Shown: piece by piece, positions 1-5,651 of the stretch
Position numbering within the stretch: the first letter of the stretch is position 1
How the letters are laid out: each line of letters opens with the position of its first letter
Source: JAWXCH01 sp034440595
GTDB lineage: Bacteria; Planctomycetota; Planctomycetia; Pirellulales; JALHPA01
Assembly (NCBI GenBank): GCA_034440595.1
Contig: JAWXCH010000372.1
Span: 1 to 6,561 of the forward strand
DNA length: 6,561 nucleotides
Direction of reading: 5' to 3'
Notes under the pieces: generated by a model
Database searches by the model: none
Told to the model about the DNA's origin: nothing
What the model saw: only the letters and a program-made list of their open reading frames with translations
Made by a program: the position numbers and the translations under genes

Positions 1-577
1 CGATAAAGCCTTCCAGAATGTGATCGCTGTGCCCTTCGGTTTTCCAGGCGGTTTCGACATCGGCAGCGGTTTGGATTTTGTACTGCCCTTTACCGTCGTA
101 TCCAAAGCCGGCCGTTTTCAGCACACACGGGTAGCCCAGGTCGTCGGCGGCCAATCGCAAATCGGCCAGCGACCGGACGGGGCGAAACGGCGCGACAGGG
201 AACCCATGATTCGCCAAAAAGCTCTTTTCGCGCAAGCGGTGCTGCGTTGAGTGCAACACACTGCCGGCTGGCCGCACCAAAGTATTCTCGGCGGCCGCCT
301 GTGCGGTGGCCGCCGGTACATTTTCAAATTCAAACGTGATCACATCGACCGCCGCGGCAAACTGCTTGATCGCCGGCAGGTCACCATACGAACCGACAAT
401 CTCGACATCGGCCACCTGACCGGTCGGGGTGTCATTGTCCGGCGAAAATGTTTGCACGCGGTATCCCAATTGCCGCGCGGCAATGGCGAACATCCGGCCC
501 AGTTGGCCGCTGCCGAGGACGCCGATCGTCGCGCCGGGGAGAATGGGGGAATGCTTGGGAAGTTCTTTTGCTGGCAC
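1..577 (-). CDS. purK: N5-carboxyaminoimidazole ribonucleotide synthase PurK, N-terminal part (cut by left edge)
   Basis: PurK uses ATP and bicarbonate to carboxylate AIR to N5-CAIR in cytosolic de novo purine synthesis, and PurE then acts on the product. The 192 codons present cover about half of a usual PurK (roughly 355-400 residues). Visible are the N-terminal Rossmann-like glycine motif GSGQLGRM (residues 22-29), the conserved FEFENVP (82-88), and the start of the ATP-grasp domain with KTAGFGYDGKGQ (154-165). The frame runs off base 1 after LEGFI. A TAG at 584-586 lies nine bases upstream of the start, and no ATG precedes the glycine motif, so the GTG at 575-577 is the only reasonable start. 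No clear Shine-Dalgarno site precedes it. The gene follows purE by 66 bp on the same strand, so co-transcription and translational coupling are likely. Family assignment is very secure; the start is less certain. Confidence 0.95.
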   Translation of the reverse strand, partial: MPAKELPKHSPILPGATIGVLGSGQLGRMFAIAARQLGYRVQTFSPDNDTPTGQVADVEIVGSYGDLPAIKQFAAAVDVITFEFENVPAATAQAAAENTLVRPAGSVLHSTQHRLREKSFLANHGFPVAPFRPVRSLADLRLAADDLGYPCVLKTAGFGYDGKGQYKIQTAADVETAWKTEGHSDHILEGFI

Positions 578-607
578 GGCAGGCTACTGAGTAGGTGAGT
601 CCAATTG

Positions 608-634
608 AAATAGTACAGATCTAAAATAGTACAG
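608..634. repeat. 11-bp direct repeat in the purE-purK gap
   Basis: The sequence AAATAGTACAG occurs at 608-618 and again, identically, at 624-634, a period of 16 bp. Read on the coding (minus) strand it is CTGTACTATTT twice, between the purE stop and the purK start. It could be a small tandem duplication or a paired binding site. No function can be read from it. Confidence 0.6.
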
Positions 635-643
635 TTGGGTGAA

Positions 644-1132
644 TCAGAGCTTCTCGCTGCGGACCCGGTCCGTTTGCTCCTGGCGGAACAGTCGCAGTTT
701 TTCGCGAAGAGCAGGCCTTGAGCAGGCCAGAATCGAAATCGCCATCAGCGCCGCGTTAATGGCACCCGCCTTGCCGATCGCCAATGTTCCCACCGGAACT
801 CCCGCCGGCATTTGTACAATCGATAGCAGCGAATCCACCCCGCGAAGCATGGCGCTCTCGACGGGTACCCCTAGTACTGGCAAGAGCGTTTGTGCGGCGG
901 CCATCCCCGGCAGATGAGCCGCACCACCCGCCCCGGCGATAATGACCTGCAATCCACGCGATTCGGCCGAGGTCGCAAACTCCGCCAGCCAGTCGGGCGT
1001 GCGATGTGCCGAGACGATCTGGCATTCGTGCGGAACACTAAACTGTGTAAGCGTTTCCGCTGCATGCCGCATGGTCTCCCAGTCGGACTTGCTGCCCATA
1101 ATGACTGCGACCAAGGGGGATTCTACTGACAT
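644..1132 (-). CDS. purE: N5-carboxyaminoimidazole ribonucleotide mutase PurE (class I)
   Basis: PurE moves the carboxyl group of N5-CAIR to carbon 4, giving CAIR, in de novo purine synthesis. The enzyme is a cytosolic octamer. The 162-residue product has the usual class I length and shows the substrate phosphate-binding motif GSKSDW (13-18), SAHRTP (41-46) with the catalytic histidine at 43, the glycine-rich GAGGAAHLPG (67-76), and MPAGVPVGTLAIG (108-120) followed by AGAINAALMA. A TTG two codons upstream would also open the frame, but the ATG at 1130-1132 is better because GGAG sits six bases before it, while that site would be almost on top of the TTG. The presence of purK downstream fits the class I (two-enzyme) route rather than the single-enzyme class II PurE. 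All key residues look intact. Confidence 0.97.
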   Translation of the reverse strand: MSVESPLVAVIMGSKSDWETMRHAAETLTQFSVPHECQIVSAHRTPDWLAEFATSAESRGLQVIIAGAGGAAHLPGMAAAQTLLPVLGVPVESAMLRGVDSLLSIVQMPAGVPVGTLAIGKAGAINAALMAISILACSRPALREKLRLFRQEQTDRVRSEKL

Positions 1133-1138
1133 AAACAA

Positions 1139-1142
1139 CTCC
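1139..1142 (-). promoter_or_regulatory. Shine-Dalgarno site of purE
   Basis: GGAG on the minus strand lies six bases upstream of the ATG at 1130-1132. It decides between that ATG and the longer TTG reading. Confidence 0.6.
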
Positions 1143-1298
1143 GCAAGGACAAAATCACAGTCTGGTTCACTGTTGCCAGACCGCCTACGATTGCCGACTA
1201 ACCGCTGGTAGTTTCGACCAATCGGGGCAATTGTTCAATCCCTGCTCGGGGCGGAATCTGAGAATGGGAGCATTCCGCGTCGGAACGTCCCGGTAGTT

Positions 1299-1317
1299 CA
1301 GTGTTTAAGCGACACTG
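1299..1317 (-). terminator. Possible hairpin terminator of the hydrolase gene
   Basis: A perfect 6-bp stem (CAGTGT with ACACTG) with a 7-base loop starts 12 bases after the hydrolase stop codon. It has no T-run behind it, so it is not a standard intrinsic terminator. It may instead protect the 3' end, or be chance. Confidence 0.25.
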
Positions 1318-1329
1318 GCTCTCGCGGCT

Positions 1330-2211
1330 CTACAGTCGGTCAAAGAATTCCTTTAGAGCGACGTAGTACTCTTCCGTTTGCGGATCGTTATGATCCCTGC
1401 CAGGGATTTCGACAAACTGCTTTGGCTGGTTGGCCGCTTCAAACAGCTTCTTGCCTTGCTCATACGGAATCAAGCGATCGCCTGAACCGTGGCTTTGCAG
1501 CAACGGGCCATGATAGTTCTTGATTTTGGCCAGAGAATTCATCTTGGTCTGCATCACCGTCCGGACTGGCAGCCACGGTGCCATACCACTGGCGACGTCT
1601 GGAAGAGACGTAAAAGAACTCTCGACGATCAACCCCCGCGCACCGTCTGTCGATGCCAGATCCACAGCCACTGCACCCCCTAACGACCGTCCCATCTGCA
1701 CGATCTGCTGTTCATTGACCCCACTGCGTTTGGCCAGCCAGGCCCGTGCCGCTCGTGCGTCGGCCAGAATTCCGGCCTCGCTTGGCGTTCCCTTGCTACG
1801 GCCATACCCGCGATAGTCGTAGCCAAGCACCGACACACCGCAACGCTCATTCAAGTTTTTCAGCACGGTCGCCCAGAGTGCGACATTTCCTGCGTTCCCA
1901 TGCGAGAACAGCACGACCGCCTTCGGTTGCGGGTGAGGCACGTACCAGCCATGCAGTTTCGTCCCGTCGGCGGAAGTGAACCGGGCATCCTCAAACGTGA
2001 AATCGGTCGGCGTCCAGTCTCCGGCTGTCTCTGGACTAGGTGCAAAAATCAGCGACCGTTCCAGCGATGCAAATGGGTTGAGATTGAAACTCGATCGAGC
2101 CGGTTGCACTGGCTGACCTTCGGCAGTGCGCCGCGAACCTCCCATGCTTTGACAGCCGGCACCTATCGACAAGCTGCCGACAGCGATCAATAACAGCAAA
2201 CGGCTGAACAT
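1330..2211 (-). CDS. Probable lipoprotein alpha/beta hydrolase (COG1073/BEM46-like serine hydrolase)
   Basis: A 293-residue serine hydrolase that is probably exported and lipid-anchored. The N-terminus has a short hydrophobic signal (residues 3-19) ending in GAGC, with Cys20 as the likely lipidation site. The -3 position is Gly rather than the usual Leu, so the lipobox is imperfect. After a linker rich in Ser and Pro, the alpha/beta hydrolase fold runs from about residue 75 to the end: oxyanion-hole motif HGNAGN (104-109), GYDYRGYGRS (130-139), nucleophile elbow GRSLGG with Ser176, acid Asp245 in GSGDRLIP, and His274 in GRDHND. The triad is therefore complete. The family includes esterases and peptidase-like enzymes, and the substrate cannot be read from the sequence. 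The start ATG has no clear Shine-Dalgarno site, but the signal peptide begins right there, which supports it. Its neighbours suggest no shared pathway; it heads a minus-strand run that also includes purE and purK. Confidence 0.85.
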   Translation of the reverse strand: MFSRLLLLIAVGSLSIGAGCQSMGGSRRTAEGQPVQPARSSFNLNPFASLERSLIFAPSPETAGDWTPTDFTFEDARFTSADGTKLHGWYVPHPQPKAVVLFSHGNAGNVALWATVLKNLNERCGVSVLGYDYRGYGRSKGTPSEAGILADARAARAWLAKRSGVNEQQIVQMGRSLGGAVAVDLASTDGARGLIVESSFTSLPDVASGMAPWLPVRTVMQTKMNSLAKIKNYHGPLLQSHGSGDRLIPYEQGKKLFEAANQPKQFVEIPGRDHNDPQTEEYYVALKEFFDRL

Positions 2212-2630
2212 GGAAACTAGCCCGTAAATTGTGAGCGTTGCGTCGGTAGTCGACTATTTCTTTCGCAATTATTCTTCAGTAAGTATCTGCACGTCACTGT
2301 CGGCAAAACGGGGTACAATTGAGCATGTGCTTAGCAGCGGTAATCTCGCACCCGTCTTATCACAAGAAGTCCTCGTGGGCGAAGGTTAACGACGCACGCG
2401 GGTCTCCACAAGTGATCAAATCGGAAACCCGAGAGGCTATTCGGTCTATCTGCCGAAATAAAAAACACATTTCGCCGGTAGCAATTCCCATTGTCGGGGC
2501 TGTTCCGCTTTAATCAGGTTCGGCATTTGGCCAAATTATGTTGAAATCCCTAGGCAATTCCAGCTTCCCAGGCGATACTAAGAGCGTTGGGGCCAGCCAA
2601 AACATAGCGGTCCGCCTTAAGCGATCTACC
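2212..2630. other. Divergent intergenic region between the hydrolase and the FGE-like gene
   Basis: About 420 bp separate two divergently read genes, so promoters for both should lie here. The stretch looks less GC-rich than the genes beside it. A TACAAT at 2314-2319 resembles a -10 box for the plus strand but has no matching -35. An inverted repeat, CGAAAT/ATTTCG (2454-2459 with 2469-2474), encloses an A-rich loop. Open frames at 2319-2513 (TTG start) and 2538-2630 (upstream extension of the FGE-like gene) show no recognisable protein features and I do not call them. No RNA gene was recognised. Confidence 0.5.
2454..2474. repeat. 6-bp inverted repeat with A-rich loop
   Basis: CGAAAT at 2454-2459 pairs exactly with ATTTCG at 2469-2474 around a nine-base loop, AAAAAACAC. 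It lies in the divergent promoter region. It could be an operator or a weak hairpin, and chance is also possible. Confidence 0.35.
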
Positions 2631-3977
2631 ATGACCGAACGAACTACAAACCGAGTCGGCGATTATTCGCAAAAACGCCCTCTTGCGCCGTTTGCCGGGC
2701 TTGCCTTGCTAGCAGCTTGCATGTTCAGCTTTTCGGCCTGCACTCGTCCTGCTCCTGAGGTGGTCGATCCAGTCGCAGGCTCAAATCCATCCGCCATTTC
2801 GTCGCCAGTCAGCCTGCCGGGCGAGACTAAGTCCTGCTGTTCGGCACCCCCCAGCCGTTTTTCAGCCATCACTGCCGCCGCCGACAAAGCCGACAACTCA
2901 ACCCCTAGCAACGATTCGCCTGATGGCAAATCGGGCGACGGTACAGACAATTCGGCAACGCCGGAGGCCGACGCCGATTCGGCTCAAATCGACCCGCCAG
3001 GAATGATCTGGATTGCCGGGGGTGAATTCAATAGAGGGACCGATGACCCAGACTCTGAAGCCTCCGAACGGCCAGCACACCTGGTCAGCGTCAGCCCATT
3101 CTGGATGGACGCGACCGAGGTCACCAACGCCCAGTTCAAGCAGTTTGTCGATGCCACAAACTATGTAACAACCGCCGAGAAACCCGGCCCCGGCCGTCCG
3201 CGCCCTGCGTCACTCGTTTTTGTGCCAACGAACAATCCAGTGTCGCCAGAGAATCCTGCCGAATGGTGGGAACTGGTCGAGGGAGCCAACTGGCAGCACC
3301 CGTACGGGCCGGGATCCACGATCACCGTCAAAGAGAATCACCCGGTAGTCCATGTCTCATGGGACGATACTGTGGCCTTTTGCAAATGGGCTGGCAAGCG
3401 CCTGCCGACCGAGGCCGAGTGGGAACTGGCCGCTCGTGGGGGCCTGGAAGGACGCCGTTATCCTTGGGGAAATGCACCTATTTCGGACGATCGCCCGCAG
3501 TGCAACTTCTGGCAGGGCCGTTTTCCAAATACCAACACGCGGCAAGATGGCTACGAGGCAACTGCGCCGGTACGCAGCTTCAAGCCCAACGGCTTTCGCC
3601 TGCACGATATGGCGGGAAACGTTTGGGAATGGTGCAGCGATCATTACCGCGATGACACCTATGCCCAGCAAATTGCTGCCGCGAGCGGTAAGCCGATTGT
3701 CGACCCAACCGGGCCGTCGGACAGCTATGATGCAGCGGAACCGACCAAGATCCTACGTGTTTACCGCGGAGGGTCGTTCTTAAGCAATGACGTCCATTGC
3801 ACCGGTTACCGGCCTAGCGCTCGTCGCGGATTGGAGCCAAACAGCACAAGCTGCCAGATCGGCTTTCGCTGTGTGAAAAGTGCTAATCAGCACGCCGCTT
3901 CCGAGGCTGTTGCCCCGGATGCATTAGGACGGGCCTCTGTGGACGGCGCAACGGCAGTCGAGTCTTCTGCTAATTGA
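2631..3977 (+). CDS. FGE-sulfatase domain lipoprotein (formylglycine-generating enzyme homologue) with Cys-to-Ser change at one active-site position
   Basis: True FGEs oxidise a cysteine of sulfatases to formylglycine, using copper held by two cysteines. The 448-residue product begins with a lipoprotein-type signal: basic region, hydrophobic AGLALLAACMFSF, then FSAC with Cys37. A low-complexity Ser/Asp/Pro/Ala linker (about 38-122) containing Cys-Cys at 69-70 follows. The FGE-sulfatase domain spans about 124-416, with GMIWIAGGEF near its start, HPVVHVSWDD, WAGKRLPTEAEWELAARGG, NFWQGRFPNTNT, and MAGNVWEWCSDH. It ends at IGFRC, followed by an Ala-rich tail with no anchor. The similarity to real FGE is closer than to the wider superfamily. 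In the active-site loop GGSFLSNDVHC, the position of human Cys336 is Ser385, while the Cys341 equivalent is Cys390. Activity is therefore doubtful. A start at 2538 would place 31 residues ahead of the signal, so I prefer 2631; neither has a good Shine-Dalgarno site. No sulfatase gene is in view. Confidence 0.85.
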   Translation: MTERTTNRVGDYSQKRPLAPFAGLALLAACMFSFSACTRPAPEVVDPVAGSNPSAISSPVSLPGETKSCCSAPPSRFSAITAAADKADNSTPSNDSPDGKSGDGTDNSATPEADADSAQIDPPGMIWIAGGEFNRGTDDPDSEASERPAHLVSVSPFWMDATEVTNAQFKQFVDATNYVTTAEKPGPGRPRPASLVFVPTNNPVSPENPAEWWELVEGANWQHPYGPGSTITVKENHPVVHVSWDDTVAFCKWAGKRLPTEAEWELAARGGLEGRRYPWGNAPISDDRPQCNFWQGRFPNTNTRQDGYEATAPVRSFKPNGFRLHDMAGNVWEWCSDHYRDDTYAQQIAAASGKPIVDPTGPSDSYDAAEPTKILRVYRGGSFLSNDVHCTGYRPSARRGLEPNSTSCQIGFRCVKSANQHAASEAVAPDALGRASVDGATAVESSAN

Positions 3978-4174
3978 TCGGGGCTGGCGAGAACAGCCGC
4001 CTTGCTGATCAGCCGCTGGCAAATAACCTACGATAGAGGGCAGTTGTCGGCTTCGCCACGCTAGCATCATAATTGATCGCAGTGCCAACGACCGTTTGTG
4101 CTACGATCCATCCTTGCCGGCCGGTTGGGAGACTAGATCGGCACTCCTACCACACTCGAACGAGGCCCGTTGAA
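3978..4174 (+). other. Intergenic region ahead of the cystathionine beta-synthase gene
   Basis: This 197-bp gap holds a weak inverted repeat, GGCTG/CAGCC (3982-3986 with 3994-3998), just after the FGE-like stop. It also holds the 10-bp palindrome GCTGATCAGC at 4004-4013 and the 8-bp palindrome CCGGCCGG at 4117-4124. None has a T-run. A TGCTACGAT at 4099-4107 resembles an extended -10 box, but no good -35 accompanies it. The beta-synthase frame stays open back to a TTG at 4073, but that extension has no conserved residues and is treated as noncoding. I saw no SAM riboswitch. Confidence 0.4.
4162..4165 (+). promoter_or_regulatory. Shine-Dalgarno site of the cystathionine beta-synthase gene
   Basis: GAGG lies nine bases upstream of the ATG at 4175 and supports that start over the TTG at 4073. 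Confidence 0.55.
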
Positions 4175-5593
4175 ATGTCTGTAGCCGCAAATGTGTTGAG
4201 CCTGATTGGCAATACCCCGATTGTTGAGCTGCGCAGCTTTGATACCGGGCTGTGCAAGCTCTTCGTGAAACTGGAGAGCCACAATCCTGGCGGTTCGATC
4301 AAGGACCGCATTGGCCGATCGATGATCGAGGCTGCAGAACGCGCCGGCAAGCTCCAGCCGGGCGCGGTTCTGGTCGAAGCCACTGCTGGTAACACCGGTC
4401 TTGGGCTGGCACTGGTGGCCGCGCAAAAGGGATACCGCTTGAAGCTGGTGATTCCAGACAAGATGAGTCAGGAAAAGGTGTTTCACCTGAAGGCGCTGGG
4501 GGCGGAAGTCGTCATGACACGTAGCGATGTTGGCAAGGGACATCCTGAGTACTACCAGGACATGGCGTTGCGGATAGCCGAGGAAACGCCTGGAGCTTAC
4601 TACATCGATCAATTCAACAACCCGGCCAACCCGCTGGCGCATGAGACGACCACTGGCCCTGAGATTTGGGAACAGATGGACCACAACGTCGACGCTGTGG
4701 TCTGTGGTGTTGGCAGCGGCGGCACGCTGACCGGCCTGAGTCGCTACTTTGCCAAGGTCGCGCCGGAACTGGAGATGGTGCTGGCCGATCCGGCTGGCTC
4801 CGTGCTGGTCGAATACTTAAAAACCGGGATCATTGGCGAGGCAGGCTCCTGGGTCATCGAGGGCATCGGCGAGGACTTTATTCCTTCCATCGCAGATCTT
4901 TCTCGCGTTCGTGCGGCCTACACCATCACCGATCTGGAGAGCCTGACTGCGGCGCGGAGCTTGCTGCGTAACGAAGGAATCCTTGGTGGCTCGTCGTCAG
5001 GAACGCTGGTCGCGGCAGCGATTCGCTACTGCCAGGAGCAGACAAAGGCCAAGCGAGTCGTGACCTTTATTTGCGACTCCGGCAACAAGTACCTTTCCAA
5101 GATGTACAACGACTACTGGATGGCAGAGCAAGGTTTTCGCGCCGGGCCAAAATATGGCGACTTGCGCGACTTGATCGTGCGACGGTATGTCGACCGCGCC
5201 GTGATTAGTGTGACGCCAGACGATGCCATCTCGGCGGCTTATTTGCGGATGCGGCTCTACGATATTTCCCAACTGCCGGTAATTCAGGGAAACAAGGTCG
5301 TGGGAATACTCGATGAATCCGACCTGCTATTGGCAGTGAGTGACGAAGACAAGTCGTTCAAGCGAAGTTGCCGCGACTTTATGTCGACCGAGCTGGAGAC
5401 CATTGATCGTCGAGCCAGCATTCCTGAACTGCTCAAGGTTCTGAAAAACGGTCACGTGGCAATCGTTACTGACGATGAAGGCTTCCACGGCTTGATCACG
5501 CGAGTGGATGTACTGAACTACCTGCGGCGGAATCAGTCGTCCGGTGCGGCCATTCTGCCCCCATCTACCAGTGGCATTGGAGCGGTCGAGTGA
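4175..5593 (+). CDS. cbs: Cystathionine beta-synthase (PLP enzyme with C-terminal CBS-domain pair)
   Basis: The enzyme condenses homocysteine with serine (or an activated serine) to cystathionine, the first step of reverse transsulfuration, in the cytosol. The 472-residue product has a fold-type II PLP domain (about 5-320): GGSIKDRI with the PLP lysine at 43, EATAGNTG (68-75), phosphate-binding GVGSGGT (178-184), EGIGEDFIP (229-237), which is typical of beta-synthases, and DSGNKYLSK (301-309). Two CBS domains follow (about 335-393 and 399-452), which in relatives bind adenosyl ligands such as AdoMet or otherwise regulate activity. The heme-binding N-terminal extension of the human enzyme is absent. 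The ATG at 4175 is supported by a GAGG site and by the start of the conserved domain shortly after it. A cystathionine gamma-lyase-like gene follows with a 58-bp gap, which favours this function over plain cysteine synthase, to which the catalytic domain is related. Confidence 0.92.
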   Translation: MSVAANVLSLIGNTPIVELRSFDTGLCKLFVKLESHNPGGSIKDRIGRSMIEAAERAGKLQPGAVLVEATAGNTGLGLALVAAQKGYRLKLVIPDKMSQEKVFHLKALGAEVVMTRSDVGKGHPEYYQDMALRIAEETPGAYYIDQFNNPANPLAHETTTGPEIWEQMDHNVDAVVCGVGSGGTLTGLSRYFAKVAPELEMVLADPAGSVLVEYLKTGIIGEAGSWVIEGIGEDFIPSIADLSRVRAAYTITDLESLTAARSLLRNEGILGGSSSGTLVAAAIRYCQEQTKAKRVVTFICDSGNKYLSKMYNDYWMAEQGFRAGPKYGDLRDLIVRRYVDRAVISVTPDDAISAAYLRMRLYDISQLPVIQGNKVVGILDESDLLLAVSDEDKSFKRSCRDFMSTELETIDRRASIPELLKVLKNGHVAIVTDDEGFHGLITRVDVLNYLRRNQSSGAAILPPSTSGIGAVE

Positions 5594-5640
5594 AACAGAG
5601 TTCTATCGCGGCGCGAGCAAACACACACGGATGAACAACC

Positions 5641-5644
5641 AGGA
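5641..5644 (+). promoter_or_regulatory. Shine-Dalgarno site favouring the ATG at 5652
   Basis: AGGA stands seven bases before the ATG at 5652, whereas the in-frame ATG at 5631 has only an ACACACACGG-type stretch before it. The site therefore favours the shorter start. Confidence 0.5.
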
Positions 5645-5651
5645 TCGCACC

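Larger units (their letters stand above)
1133..1329 (-). other. Gene-free leader between the hydrolase stop and purE, rich in inverted repeats
   Basis: This 197-bp gap must hold the 3' end of the hydrolase transcript and probably the purE promoter. Inverted repeats visible are: CAGTGT/ACACTG (1299-1304 with 1312-1317), just past the hydrolase stop; GCGGAAT/ATTCCGC (1251-1257 with 1272-1278); GAATG/CATTC with a four-base loop (1262-1266 with 1271-1275); TTCCG/CGGAA with a three-base loop (1273-1277 with 1281-1285); CGATTG/CAATCG (1188-1193 with 1219-1224), enclosing ACT-A-ACC/GGTAGT; and GTCTGG/CCAGAC (1160-1165 with 1176-1181). The last is followed on the minus strand by TGTGATTTTG. I found no convincing -35/-10 pair and no match to a known purine riboswitch core. 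Confidence 0.45.

Noticed and set aside
251..598. Open frame of 115 codons on the plus strand
   Set aside because: It is antisense to purK, whose conserved motifs lie on the opposite strand throughout.
1139..1329. Purine riboswitch ahead of purE
   Set aside because: The conserved purine-aptamer core was not found by eye on the minus strand; only generic stems are present.
2319..2513. Open frame of 64 codons on the plus strand in the divergent region
   Set aside because: It starts with TTG, has no Shine-Dalgarno site, and its product has no recognisable motif or coding-like composition.
2538..2630. Upstream extension of the FGE-like gene from an ATG at 2538
   Set aside because: The 31 extra residues would sit ahead of the lipoprotein signal and show no conserved character; the ATG at 2631 fits the signal better.
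3982..4013. Inverted repeats after the FGE-like gene as an intrinsic terminator
   Set aside because: The stem is only 5 bp, the neighbouring 10-bp palindrome has no loop, and there is no T-run.
4099..4107. TGCTACGAT as an extended -10 promoter element for the beta-synthase gene
   Set aside because: No fitting -35 box at normal spacing, and such a match is common by chance.
4073..4174. Upstream extension of the beta-synthase gene from a TTG at 4073
   Set aside because: The extension resembles no heme domain or targeting signal, and the ATG at 4175 has a GAGG site.
4133..4684. Open frame of 183 codons on the minus strand
   Set aside because: It is antisense to the strongly conserved PLP domain of the beta-synthase and has no motifs of its own.
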